DNA of 64,000 nt, from positions 5,401,501 to 5,465,500 of the forward strand of contig NC_134963.1 in NCBI RefSeq assembly GCF_965638725.1, read 5' to 3'. This DNA comes from Aptenodytes patagonicus. Its lineage: Eukaryota; Chordata; Aves; Sphenisciformes; Spheniscidae. Numbering within the stretch: the stretch's first letter is position 1; every line of letters starts with the position of its first letter. Below the pieces are notes generated by a model, which saw only the letters and a program-made list of their open reading frames with translations, made no database searches and was not told the origin of the DNA. Below are positions 26,001 through 36,099 of this stretch, piece after piece. The translations under genes were made by a program, and so were the position numbers.

Positions 26001-29000
26001 AATGCAGAGCTTTGCAACAAGCCTTTCACTTCATACAGTCCCAACAAATGCTCAGCAAGTCTACAGGAAAGGGAAAGAAGTGCAGTCTACAGTACTGCTG
26101 ACTGCAGTCCTCATTAAATGAGTAAGGCTTTGCTCCTACTTACAGCAGCACTAAGGCATACAAGGCAAGTTTGTGTGGTTAGGTGAACATGCCAAGCTAC
26201 AGCTGTACTCCCATGCCACCAGCTCCTGCTCTGCAATTGCTCTTCACAGCAGCTAATCAGTGACCACTTCCCAAGCCTCAGCAGCTACAAATAAGCATCA
26301 CATCAGCAGTATCCTCTGTCCACATCTCTACTGCATTTCCCCTCCTTGAAGTGGTTTGCTAGTTGTGCTATAACCATGCATTATCATGCCCCAGAGATTC
26401 TGCTTACCCTAAGCAGAGACTACACCTTTGAGAATGAATCTCACCATTACCGTAAGACAGATAATCCTTGCCTTACTGTAATACATGCGATGTTCTGTAT
26501 GACCTGAAGAGCAGAATAGGGTGCCTCATGAAAAGCTAGAGAGCAGACACTATCAGAACACTCAAAGCAGCCCCTCCACAGGAACAGCTGTCAGGTGCTT
26601 CTTGTAGCAAAAAGAGAAATAAGTTTAGACTACACTCCTCATTTAAAATCAACAGCTACTTGTAACTTGACATAACAATGCCAGCATTGCCATGCCAGGA
26701 TAGCTCTGTACACTGCAACTACCTTTGTTCTCTTCAGAAGAGACATGGATATCAATGGCTATAGAGCAACATGAGCATGTCTACATCAAATACTTAAAAC
26801 CTTTACTAAGTTTAAATAAAACACTGGCTGCCTGTATTACATATACACAAAGTTTTATTGTTTTTCTTCAAATGACCTGTGAAAGTAGAAACTGTTTCAC
26901 CAGCTAGGAACAAAGGAATCAACTCTGGTTCATGAAAAATTTTATTTTCCTCCAAGAATAACGCTTACTTCCAACAAGCAGCAGGGATCAAGTTATAGGA
27001 CACTTCAAACTTTTCAGCTCCTTAGCTACCACCGAAGAGCTCAGGTACTGTGACCAGCCTTTCCTCCTGACATGCAACAGAAATGGACCAATGGTAAGGA
27101 CTAACAGCAAGTCAGCTTCAAGGCTCAACAAAGCTGGAGTCAAGCCTTGAAGCTGACACTGAGGGAAAATTTAGAGGCAAACACCAAGGTCCATAGAGTG
27201 AGTCAAGTATCTTCTGCAGTACTTGTCTATCAGCTGACTCTGCCTCTCCTGTTTTAAGATCTCAAGATCTTAAAAGGGGGCGCAAGACCCTTGTAGAATA
27301 GGCATGCAGGAGCCTAGAAGCTCACAAGTAGTCTAGTTAAAGCCTTCCTAGACATCCCTATCTTCTTGCTTCTCATCCTCAGGAAACATCCATTTTTAGG
27401 CCACCATTGCCTGCTTCAGTCTCCCTTCCAGTTCACCAGCCATTGGTGGTATCTGGAGGGACAGACTTCCAGGAGTGCCAGTCCTGTAAGGCAAGAGAAC
27501 AAGTGTTACTGTCCAGCTTGTTCAGTACAGATACAAGGGTGCAAAATAGCTCCTCTGAACTACTTGCTCAGGACAGTTTGCATTCATGTGGAAATTTAGA
27601 AAAATAGCCTTGCTAACAGCACAGAATATGTAGACAAAATAGACAGTATCCAAATACAACCTGGCCAGATTTTGAACTACCTTCTATAGAAAAAAATAAA
27701 AGATTAGTGTTTACAGCCTTCAGACTACATACTTCAGAAAAGCAGGCTAGTTCTTGCATTCTTGCTGAATTCACTCTTCTAAAGGGTGGGTCACATTAAG
27801 ACACCTGAGCATGCAGTTTCATAGCAGGAAGAACCACTTGATCTATCATACCATGCAATACAGAAATTTGTAAGACAGGAAAAAGCAAAAGAAACTTATC
27901 AGTTCCCTCTGCAGAACTACCAGTACTCCAAGTGTTCTTGGAACAGATGGCCTCCAGAGATTAAGATACAAGTCCAGTCCTCTCTCTAAGTCCCCAGAAG
28001 CTTCCTCTGCATCAAGCTTTTGAAGTAATTAGTCCATCTTCCTCAGATGGAAAACCACAGGGTGATGCTGACATCCTACACCAGGACCATACAAGGCCTC
28101 CAGCTTTGCCCTCCATTTGCAAGAGCTTCGAAGTCACCTTTATCTCAAAGCAACACTGTGGCATGGTCTGGTATTCCACCTGTGATTGCATTCAACCACT
28201 ACCATTCCCTCAGAGATATTTCAAGCCTACACCCGATTGCAGAGACTTCCATAACCGGTTCTACAAAACTGGAGTGGAACAGGTGTGTTTATCAGGTAAG
28301 CTGACTCAGGAACATAAACATGAACTTGACTGCATGCCAGCACTTACAAAATCAAGATGATATTCTACCAGCATAATCCTAAAGCAGAAGGCAGTATATT
28401 GGTAGACTCTTCACAAGCAGCCAGGACTGCCAAGGTATGTGACAGCACATAACCACAAGGACACTAGAGCATAACTGTTTAGGACAATAGAACTTGAGGA
28501 TTTTACTGTCCTAAAGTGTGGACAAGGAAGTTCAGCACTATACACTTGACAGATTCTCCGTATCACTTGCAAAGGTCCCAGGAACAGGTCAAAAGATTGA
28601 TTGTAAGACTGGTTTATCTCCCCTTTGTGTTGCACTTGACTGTTTAAGATAAATACTGACTTACCTCATCATACAGGTGAGAATATATGATGTTACTGTA
28701 CTTCCAGAATTCTGCCCAGAAGTCTGAGTAGGATTCCACTGACCACTGGTATAAGTCATCGTAGTTGGCTAGGAATAATAGACGTCTGTTAGTGTTATGC
28801 AGAGAATTACAGGAATTTAGACAAACTACAATTAGGGATATCCCGGAAAAAGAAAATTTGTGGGTAAGACAACCAGCAAGATAAAACTGATCACACAGAG
28901 TAGGTCACTTATCTGTTCAAGGCAAGTGACTATGGCATCAATAGAAATAGTCTACCTGAACAGATGGCATCATTTCACCTCACTGTGCTACAAGCCATTT

Positions 29001-32000
29001 GCCACCACAGAGATAGGGACCTTTTCTAATAACCCTGTGCAACATCTACCCCTCCCAGTCAGTGAAACTGAAGATAGACAGCAAGACAGGGTCCTGCTTG
29101 CTGACACTTCCACTCCCTATCATATCCATGTGATGCTTTCATATAGTAAAAGATAAACAAGTCTGCCTGACAAGACATATTTGCTGTATGGTTCTAGTCC
29201 AGGACCAAAGACCTCTGATAGGATGGTAACATGAAGATTAGATGAACTCATTAGCTAACTGCAATATCAATAGCACTGTTACAAAGGAAGCATGCATTAT
29301 GCCTCAATATATAAGGGGTCCGACAGACTGCAGCTTACCTTTTCATGCTAAAACAGCATGAATGAAGTGAAACAAGATGTTTACTAGCTAGATATTAAAA
29401 CCATGACCTGGCATTAAAAACACAGAAATGAGCAGTTTAAGTCTTACATGACTGAGACAGATGAAGTAATATGAGGAATGCATACCAAAAACACAATTCA
29501 AACTAAATACTGAAAAATCAGTGTGTAAAACAGTTTTAGGTATGAATAACTGAAGCTGATTTCTCATCACCAGCTTAAAAGTGACATTGCTAAGTCATGT
29601 CCATGCTGCCTGAAGCTGTGCCAACAGCCAAATTAAACATGAATATCTGCTATCAGTGACAGTAGTAACAGTTTCCTGCTCTGCCAACTGTGTTTCCTAT
29701 TTGATGCTTTCAGCTAAACACTTGAAGTCATTTCCTCCAATTATCTTTGGTTTGTCATTCTGTTACCCAGCTGATTGCTTCAGAAGTCATCTTTGCATCC
29801 TCTTCCTACAAGGAGGACATCTTCCAGCTTTATAAGAGAAGAAACACTCAAAACCATCTCTACAGTTACTCACACTTGATCACTACAGCTGTTTCCCCAC
29901 CCAGCCTATCCCTTCCACATCTTATTCCACTCAAGTCTTTTCCATCAATATAAGATTACTCTCTAGGTATTACTGACATAGAAGCAAAGGCAAAGACTCT
30001 TCTCCATAACTCAGCTTTTGCCTACATATTGCCTCAATCTCAGCCTCCTATGTACCTTTTTTTACACTCCACCCAAATTACTCTTCACTATTCTGTACAC
30101 TGCACATCAGCTGGTGTGGGGATAAGACTTTACCAAAGGAAAGTTCAAGCTTCCATCTCTTCCTTCAAAAACCAATTGTAGCGCATGCTCCGAGTCATTT
30201 CATAAGTGCAAAAAGCTGCAAGTCACCACTAATTTGATTTCTTACAATATGAACAGTTTGTTCTGCCTTGTCTATACAGTTTGTCCCCAAATGAGCTTTA
30301 GCATTCAAGTCCTTCGGAGCACAGTCCTGTTATTCGGCAATTAAACATTGCATCTCATTACTGTATTTTCAGGGTTGGACAGAGCCGTGCTGTTTAAAGG
30401 GTTATATTGCCCTTAGCTCTCCTCAGTCAGTCTACATCTTGATGTTACATAAAGAATCCATTCTTGGTTGTTGACTAACACACAGACCAATGAACATCAC
30501 TTCAGATCTAATCGAAGTTGACAAAGGTTTCTGTATATGCACAGGAATCCACATTTAACTGGAGACAGCCTCTTCAAAATGGGGGTGAAAAGAGTTCAGC
30601 TCTTACAGCCATAAACATGGACAGCCCATCTGAAACTGCATTCAGTCTTGATCATACAAGTACAGTTACATGACATTTCTCCTCAGGAGTTAGCTAAAAT
30701 CCTGTAGTAACTTGCTTCCTACGTAGCAGGAGAGTTAGACACTATACTTTTGTATTCAAATGGGAAACCCCCCAGCAGTCAAACTAATGACCTGGCTTGC
30801 CCACATATTACATTCCCAATCAAGATGCACAATTGTTTTCCAAACATGAACTGCTAAAAGCACTAGCTATATTGCTACTACTCCAAAATGTCTCTGCTTA
30901 TACCACAGACACATTTATATTGGACTGACAAACTTGTCAGGCCACTTGCCAAAACTACTCCCTCCATCCCCCATCAGACAAATGATTACAGGAAAGCTAC
31001 ACAAGCAACCTGGCCCCCAAATACTTAGGGAGAACAGACATCATAAAGCAAGCTAGTCAGAACTGGATGGTTTGACCCCCACACGCACTGAAGTCCACCT
31101 GGTTCATGATGTGAATGAGCCCACACAACCAGCACCACCGACTCCTGATACCCTGGAGACACCACCTACAGTTAGCAGTCATTAAAAAAAACAGAACAGT
31201 CTGGGTTGAAAGACATATCTGGAGGTTCAACCCCCTACTCAAAGCAGGGCTAAATTCAAAGTTGACAGGTTGTCTCTAAGTCAAAGGACTGCACACCTAT
31301 TCACAGCCATATAGGTACTTCTGAATGAGCATGAAGGAAGAGCTTAAAGTTCAAGAGCTTGGGCAGATGCATAGCAAAAATCCTTGGTTTCCACCACTGA
31401 ACCAACTTATGCATCACCTTTCACTTCCAGCATACTTAGAAGTTACAAAGCCATACTCTTCACAAAGATGAAGTTGCAACCATGGCCTTAACTCAAATCT
31501 CACATGCATATGTTGTTTAAGCACCATATTAAGGCTTACATTAACCTCACAGCCATGATGGCAGTGATCCCTCCCTTCCCACACACCCTTAAAACACTAA
31601 GTCACTTCAGAACTGCTGCTCTCCCCAAGAAATCCCTGCAAGCAGGACCTCAGCTACGCACAGGAGCAGTCAGGAGCACACAGCAGGTACCAACGCTGAC
31701 GCTGCCTGGGCTGACATCTAGCAGCAGCAGCATAAACAGATAAAAGCCGCCTGCATTGCACAGCGGCGTGTACCTTCACGCTAAGCGAGAGACTGCACCG
31801 GAGGCCTCTGCACGAGGCACAAGCAGAGCATCCCACTCGCAGCCTGGACCACTTTGCCCCCTCCTGCCCCGGGGAATGTCCGGGCACCCTGACCCCTCTT
31901 TAGGGTAAGGGTAGACAGACGGCCCGCAGCCCTGCCGCGGACCCGCGGTAAGGCCAGCCCCAGGGAAGCAAAGCCCCGCCGGCCCCCACGGCCAGAGCCA

Positions 32001-32183
32001 GAGCAGAGCCCGAGGGCCTCCCCGCCTGGGCGCTGCCTGCCCGCCCGCCCCCGCCTAGCGCTCACCCAGGCGGAGCCCGCAGCTGCTGGCCACGGCGGCG
32101 CGGAACCGGTCCATGTGGGTGTTGCGCTTCGTGTCAGGCTCCCACATCACCTGCGATTCCATGATCTCGGGCTCCCGGGACAT
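1188..32183 (-). CDS. AACS: Acetoacetyl-CoA synthetase, 5' part (coding exons 1-10; gene continues past the left edge)
   Basis: AACS is the cytosolic ligase that joins acetoacetate to CoA using ATP (giving AMP and PPi), feeding ketone-body carbon into sterol and fatty-acid synthesis. Ten minus-strand exons splice in frame: 32066-32183, 28665-28768, 24090-24210, 20911-21024, 12188-12285, 8197-8311, 7552-7633, 6721-6868, 2464-2544, 1188-1312. They encode about 369 residues. The product starts [16 protein letters not shown] and contains the AMP-forming-ligase P-loop SSGTTGAPK at residues 285-293, followed by WMMWNW and LYDGSP. The start is the first ATG of the family-like N-terminus, inside a CpG island; a second in-frame ATG lies seven codons later. 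The vertebrate protein is about 670 aa, so the C-terminal half is outside the window. All introns seen are GT-AG except intron 9, which begins GC. Family identity is from recognition of the protein; I ran no alignment. Confidence 0.96.
1313..2463 (-). other. AACS: AACS intron 9 (GC-AG class)
   Basis: On the minus strand the intron starts GCAAGT (2463 downward) and ends TTTTCCAG at 1313. No GT placed nearby keeps the frame. Both neighbours are certain from protein similarity. The interior is AT-rich with no recognised element. Confidence 0.85.
2545..6720 (-). other. AACS: AACS intron 8, no recognised element
   Basis: 4.2 kb of AT-rich intron between exons 8 and 9. I see only short, unsupported reading frames and A-rich runs. 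No LINE, LTR or tRNA signature was recognised. Confidence 0.6.
6869..8196 (-). other. AACS: AACS introns 6 and 7 (flanking exon 7)
   Basis: Intron 7 is 6869-7551 (donor GTAATG, acceptor TTACGCAG) and intron 6 is 7634-8196 (donor GTATTT, acceptor CTTCCAG). Both are short and AT-rich, and nothing else is recognised in them. Confidence 0.7.
8312..12187 (-). other. AACS: AACS intron 5, contains an uninterpreted 162-codon ORF on the other strand
   Basis: 3.9 kb AT-rich intron. A small alternating CA/TA/TG patch lies at about 9985-10040. A plus-strand open frame at 10174-10662 (162 codons) resembles no family I know and shows no splice or promoter context, so I treat it as chance. No transposon was recognised. 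Confidence 0.6.
9985..10040. repeat. Degenerate CA/TA/TG dinucleotide patch
   Basis: Short runs of CACACA, TATATA, CACACTGTGTGTATG and similar steps in AACS intron 5. It is an imperfect microsatellite. Confidence 0.6.
13159..13215. repeat. Inverted repeat, 15-bp perfect arms with 27-nt loop
   Basis: AGATGTCCAAGTACT at 13159-13173 is the exact reverse complement of AGTACTTGGACATCT at 13201-13215. It lies inside AACS intron 4. The arms do not extend further in either direction. It could be a small transposon remnant or a chance hairpin. Confidence 0.75.
14810..14832. repeat. Short hairpin, 9-bp arms
   Basis: AATCCAACT at 14810-14818 pairs with AGTTGGATT at 14824-14832 across a five-T loop, in AACS intron 4. 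Confidence 0.6.
22762..22775 (+). repeat. Poly-C run (14 C)
   Basis: Fourteen consecutive C within AT-rich intron 3 of AACS. Homopolymer length is prone to sequencing error. Confidence 0.9.
22953..22996. repeat. (TA)22 microsatellite
   Basis: 44 bp of uninterrupted TA dinucleotides, followed by AAATATATGTGTGTGTATG, a short TG extension. Open frames reading IYIYIY across it are artefacts of the repeat. Confidence 0.95.
24330..24440 (+). repeat. Possible degenerate MIR-like (CORE-SINE) fragment
   Basis: The stretch reads like a decayed copy of the MIR tail: TTACAGATGGCAAACAGGCAC resembles the element's TTACAGATG(A)GGAAACTGAGGCAC, and TTAACTGTCACAAG resembles the later TTGCCCAAGGTCACACAG. This is by-eye resemblance only and is much weaker than the copy at 44285. 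Confidence 0.3.
27111..27157. repeat. Inverted repeat, 15-bp perfect arms with 17-nt loop
   Basis: GTCAGCTTCAAGGCT (27111-27125) is the exact reverse complement of AGCCTTGAAGCTGAC (27143-27157). It lies in AACS intron 2. The stem is shorter than a typical microRNA precursor. Confidence 0.75.
27252..27275. repeat. Near-perfect palindrome, 11-bp arms
   Basis: TTTTAAGATCT (27252-27262) and AGATCTTAAAA (27265-27275) are reverse complements separated by two bases. Confidence 0.7.
28769..32065 (-). other. AACS: AACS intron 1
   Basis: 3.3 kb intron between the CpG-island exon 1 and exon 2. It holds one CR1 remnant (31192-31275). Sequence to the left of that is AT-rich with nothing recognised. GC content climbs sharply from about 31650 towards the promoter. 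Confidence 0.65.
31192..31275 (-). repeat. CR1 LINE 3'-end remnant
   Basis: The plus strand reads CTGGGTTGAAAGACATATCT then GGAGGTTCAACCCCCTACTC, AAAGCAGGGC and a GTTGACAGGTTG tail. This is the familiar reverse complement of the avian CR1 3' end (consensus: GGTTGGAAGGGACCTCTGGAG ... CAACCCCCTGCTCAAAGCAGGG). The element is therefore on the minus strand, is truncated and is diverged. Confidence 0.8.
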
Positions 32184-32970
32184 GACGACGATGGCGGCGG
32201 CAAACGAGCGAGCGTCCCGCGGAGCGCCGACACCACACCCGCCCCCCGCGGCCCCTCAGCCCTGACTGCAGGGCCCCTCCTCCGGGCGCAGCCCTTTAAG
32301 TTCCGCCGATCTCTACCAGCCACCTCACTCCGTAACCTTCCGCCGGCGAGAAAAGAGTGCGGGGCGTTGCGCCCCGCCCGCCGAGGGGGCGGCGAGCACG
32401 GCGGGGCGCCGAGGGAGGGGAGGGGAGGGGCGGCGCGGCGCGGCCCGGCCCCGCCACCGCCACCGCCACCGCCCCAGCGGTCCCCCGCCTGGAGAACGCG
32501 AGGGTCGTCCTCCTACGGCTCCCTCAGGATCGCGGGGGGAAGGCGCGGTCGGTGCGGAATGAATGGGGGGCAGGCGCGCCTGGCGCCCGGCCAGGGCACG
32601 GCCGAGCCAGGGACTGCGGCGAGGCCCCTCACGGCGGCAGGGCCCGGCCTCTCCCTGACGGGGGTCTCGGCGGTCTCTCACCTCGGGCGGCAGCGACCCC
32701 CCCCGGACCCCTCCCGCCAAGTGACCCGCGTCCCGTCCCCCCGGGGCAGCCCCCACCCAGCGGCCTCCACCCTGACGGGAACCTCCACGGCGGGACCTTA
32801 TTTAACCACCGGGTTGTAACAGGATTAAACGGCAGACCCCGCCCGGGCGCCCGGCGGGGTCACCTCCCGCCCGCGGAGGCCGGTCACGGCTCCGCCGACA
32901 GCCGCCCCGCCGGGGCGCTGCGGGCAGCCGAGACCCGCCGCTTGGGTCCCTGCCACCTCTAAAGGTCATC
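31900..32970 (-). promoter_or_regulatory. AACS: CpG island and promoter region of AACS
   Basis: Dense CG dinucleotides flank exon 1 and its upstream side. The block contains G-tract and GGGGCGGGG-like Sp1-type sequence, a GCCACC repeat (32451-32473) and four adjacent G-runs at 32413-32430. No TATA box is evident next to the start, consistent with a dispersed CpG-island promoter. Several long open frames across the block on both strands are GC-driven and not genes. The exact transcription start is not visible. Confidence 0.75.
32413..32473 (+). repeat. G-run cluster plus GCCACC hexamer repeat
   Basis: GGGAGGGGAGGGGAGGGG at 32413-32430 has four G-tracts and could fold into a quadruplex on the plus strand. 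About 20 bp on is a (GCCACC)-type hexamer array. Both sit upstream of AACS exon 1. Confidence 0.7.
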
Positions 32971-33640
32971 GAACGCCGTGTCAACACCGCGGAGGAACCA
33001 TCGCTTCACGCTTTTCACGGGATCTGGGCAAAATTACCGCCGCTGAAATTTTTTTTCCCCCCAGAGAGGTCTGAAGAAGTCCTCGCTGACAAATGTCTTT
33101 GACCCAATAATGAGGCAAGAAATGCATTTCTCCATAGCCTCGCTATCGGTTACGCGTTTGTAACGCTCTCTGCCTATCTTGCACCTCAGATTAAAATCAG
33201 TCGCTTCTCTTCTTTAAAAATGTGAGGTCTGTCCCTTACCGACAATCGCTGTGTCACAACAGCCGATTTTAGCCAAGAAGTGGTGGTAACGTAGTACTTA
33301 ATAATAACGTACAAGTCATGCTGTATACGTGCTGCTTACATAACGCTTATTTTCAAGGTCATGGTTTCCCTTTCAATTCATGGAGCCTCGAAAAATGGGA
33401 ATGTGATGGTAAATTGTACAGGCATACAGTGCAAATACGACAGTAAAATATATGTACTAGATAGTAGCATACTTGCTACAAATTTCATTTAGATGTTTGT
33501 GCTACTGGAATACGACAACTTTATTAAATTTGCAGGCCATGGCAACATGATGTGAACAATCCCACAATTTTTATTTGCCTCAAGAAAGACATTGCGTATA
33601 GCATATTTTTAAATAACTCTCTCCGGAGCCTAGAGGACTT
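32971..33640. other. AT-rich spacer upstream of AACS
   Basis: About 670 bp with lower GC than either flank. No coding, repeat or RNA signature was recognised. It separates the AACS CpG island from the second one. Confidence 0.5.
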
Positions 33641-34800
33641 GGAGAGGCTGGGGGTGGAACGAGGACGCGTTATCTGCTTTTATGCGCCTCCCTCGCCTTG
33701 GCAGCGGCGCTCGGAGAGGTCGGCGGAGGTGTGAAATCTGCGGCGCGGACACCCTGCCAAAGCCCCGAGATAAGGGAGGGACGCAGGACGCGTCCCCCCG
33801 GGCCCGGGCCCCGGGCGTTTCACCGTTTCAGCTGGGCTTGGGAGCCACGGCCTGCGGTGGAGAAAACGAATTGCCTAGAAACTCCGTCTCGCTGCAGGCC
33901 CACAGAAAAGATAACTTTTTATTTTTTGCCCTTCGGGTTGTGAAGACATTTATTGCGGTAACAAAGCGTTAACCAATGTGGCTGTATGTACTGGCTCGGG
34001 ACACGAAGTACTGCGGTGCAGCTGCCAGGGTCAGACTTTACGGGGGTATTGCCTCCCGCCCTCTGCCAGGGATCTCCGGGGCCAGCAGGCGCGCTCCTCA
34101 GCCGCCCTAGCCCCCGCAATTATTTACCCCCCGTTGACGTATAGTCTCTCCTGCTCCGGGGCGTGAAGTTGAGCCTTTGGTCAGGTTTTCCCCAGTTCTC
34201 CGAGAATTACACCTGCCCACGCACCTGGCGAGTGTGTGGGCACACATGGCCGGCGCTGACGCGCTCCCAGCAAGCACAGGAAACGAACCTGTAATTTCCC
34301 CATTTTTACCTGACTTTCGTTTCGTCCGGCCCTACTCTGAGGCCACCCCGCCCCCCATCTGCGCCCCGAGGGAGTCACAGCTCCCACGTCTCCCTCCGTC
34401 CCCTCGCTCAGGAGGGCGGCAGCGAGGCCACCAAGCGCCGCCGCCCCTCAGACGGCGTGGGACCGGGCGGCCCCGCGCCGCGGACGGATCCCGCGCGGCG
34501 CACGGCGGCCGCGACGCCGGCGCGCCTGATTGGCTGCCACGCGCCTGGCCCCACATCAGCCCAGAGCCCGCTCTCCTCACGGCTGGGCTGACGGCGGAGA
34601 GCTGACACCGCGAAGAACCAATTGGACCAGAGGTTTCTCAAGCCCATTCTCTGCCGACCAATGAGCGGCCGGATCAGAAGGAGGTGTGCCCAATCGGGGG
34701 AGAGCTCTCATCCTGCTCAGCGGGAGGGGGTGGGGTCCCTCCGTGATTCCCCTCAGCGCTGAGGCGAGCCCGGCGTGGTACCGCGGCGAGGCCGATATTG
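33640..34800. promoter_or_regulatory. Second CpG-rich block with clustered CCAAT boxes, no gene assigned
   Basis: A GC- and CpG-rich stretch about 1.5 kb upstream of the AACS start. Near its right end lie CCAAT-class (NF-Y-type) motifs: ATTGG at 34529, overlapping CCAAT/ATTGG at 34618-34625, CCAAT at 34658 and CCAAT at 34690. The last three are spaced 40 and 32 bp. A TGACGT half-CRE is near 34134. This layout is typical of a housekeeping promoter, but I recognise no exon that it would drive. It may be an alternative AACS promoter, a long noncoding RNA promoter or an enhancer. Confidence 0.55.
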
Positions 34801-36099
34801 CCCGGTTTAGGGTCAAAAAGCAGCAGCAAACCAGCAGCTTTCCTCCACCCAGAGCAACCTGTGCATCTAAAAAGAAATGCGCAGGTAAATCACCTGAGAA
34901 GGGACCCAAAAACCCTCTCGCTGAGCTGAAAAAGACGTAGTTTAAAATGGACTGACCCACTTACTGTTCAAGGAGGAAGGGGCGCACTGGGAATTTGGTG
35001 ATAAAACTTGGGCTTTTAGGAAAGCCTAACAGACCTTCTCATTTATTAACAGCAGTTTTACTATTGCATCCCTATTTAGAATCGGACATGCCTCCATGTT
35101 CCTGGCCCTCGTTCCAGCTTTTCCTTACCCAAACCGTTTTTTTCTTCTTTCAAAAGTGACTTTGGAAAAATAGGAAGAAAAAGAAGGCAAATGAAAGAAG
35201 TCTTTAAGGAGAAAATGGGCATTAAGAGGACTGCAGTGACTGCTAAAAATAGTTTGGAGACTAGATTAGAATAGCTGGAGGAAAATAGCCTGAATAAGAT
35301 TAACTGGAATTGGCTATTTTCAAATCTCTTTAAGCCTTGCTTTATACCTACTAATAGTAATAATAGCTTAAAAATTAAATCATGTTTTCTGCTTTAGAGT
35401 AGATTAGGGGCCCTTCGAAAGATGCTTCAGAACCGATTAACAGTAATAATGATGATGATGGCACTACCTCATTTGTGGTCCATGAGGTAACTAATCTGCA
35501 GTCAGTCTGTGAAATTAAAACGAGTGATGAAATGCATGGACCTGTGAGATAAAAGTTTTGTAATAATACCTCACGGCAATCTGTGCAGGATGCTGAGGCC
35601 TGACTGTGATCCATTGATCCAACACCTGGATTAGGAAATCTAAAGATTTTGGAAAGTTTTTAAAAAATCCTGTATTCAGAGTGGCCACCAGCTGGTTAAT
35701 GAGTCTGTATAAGAATAAGAAACTTTTGACTCACATCCATGATCTCTGCAGCTTCTACAAGTAACCAGAATCAAAATCAAAAGCGTTTGCAGAAAGGGAA
35801 GAAGAAAGAAAAGGAAAAGAGAAAAAGGAAAAGAAGAAGAAAGCAGTGACACATTGCAAGAAAAGCCTCACAGAGCTAGCAGCAAAACATAAGGAGGAAA
35901 GGCCTAAAATGACAAGAGGTCATAAAGCGATCAGCTGTGACAAGTTGAGGCTGTGAGATGAAGTAAAGACAGAAAAATAAGGGTCAGTGAGGTTAAGGAC
36001 TGGTCCACAGTAACACCAGTCGGCTTTCTTTAAGGCTATGCCATTTTTTTCAGCATAAAAATGATTTAAGAAGAGGGACACCTATGCTCTGCTAAAACT
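34801..36099. other. Intergenic stretch with a purine-only tract
   Basis: No gene was recognised. The notable element is the 53-nt all-purine run at 35791-35843. Short TAA and GAT trinucleotide runs occur near 35350 and 35450. Confidence 0.5.
35791..35843 (+). repeat. 53-nt polypurine tract
   Basis: Only A and G for 53 consecutive bases, in GAAGAA/AAAGG-like steps. Such tracts can adopt triplex DNA. It would read as Lys/Arg/Glu if translated but sits in no recognisable gene. Confidence 0.85.

Larger units (their letters stand above)
24211..28664 (-). other. AACS: AACS intron 2
   Basis: 4.5 kb intron. It contains a possible very old MIR-like fragment near 24330-24440, a 15-bp-arm hairpin at 27111-27157 and an 11-bp-arm palindrome at 27252-27275. 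Two overlapping plus-strand open frames at 28047-28360 match nothing I know and are probably chance. Confidence 0.6.
24090..32183 (-). other. AACS: AACS coding exons 1-3 (residues 1-115)
   Basis: Exon 1 is 32066-32183 (118 nt, donor GTGAGC). Exon 2 is 28665-28768 (104 nt, donor GTAAGT) and reads [20 protein letters not shown]. Exon 3 is 24090-24210 (121 nt, donor GTAAGG) and reads [19 protein letters not shown]. Phases are 1, 0 and 1, so each junction keeps the frame. This is the N-terminal extension typical of the acetyl/acetoacetyl-CoA synthetase group, and the RLNYAENLL stretch is a family hallmark. Exon 1 lies in the CpG island and supplies the initiator codon at 32181-32183. Confidence 0.94.

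Noticed and set aside
28047-28360. Two overlapping 84-85 codon frames in AACS intron 2
   Set aside because: No family resemblance and no splice-consistent context.
32115-32962. Long overlapping open frames (234 and 201 codons) on the plus strand
   Set aside because: They lie in the AACS CpG island, overlap AACS exon 1 in antisense, and are low-complexity Pro/Arg/Ala translations typical of GC-rich DNA.
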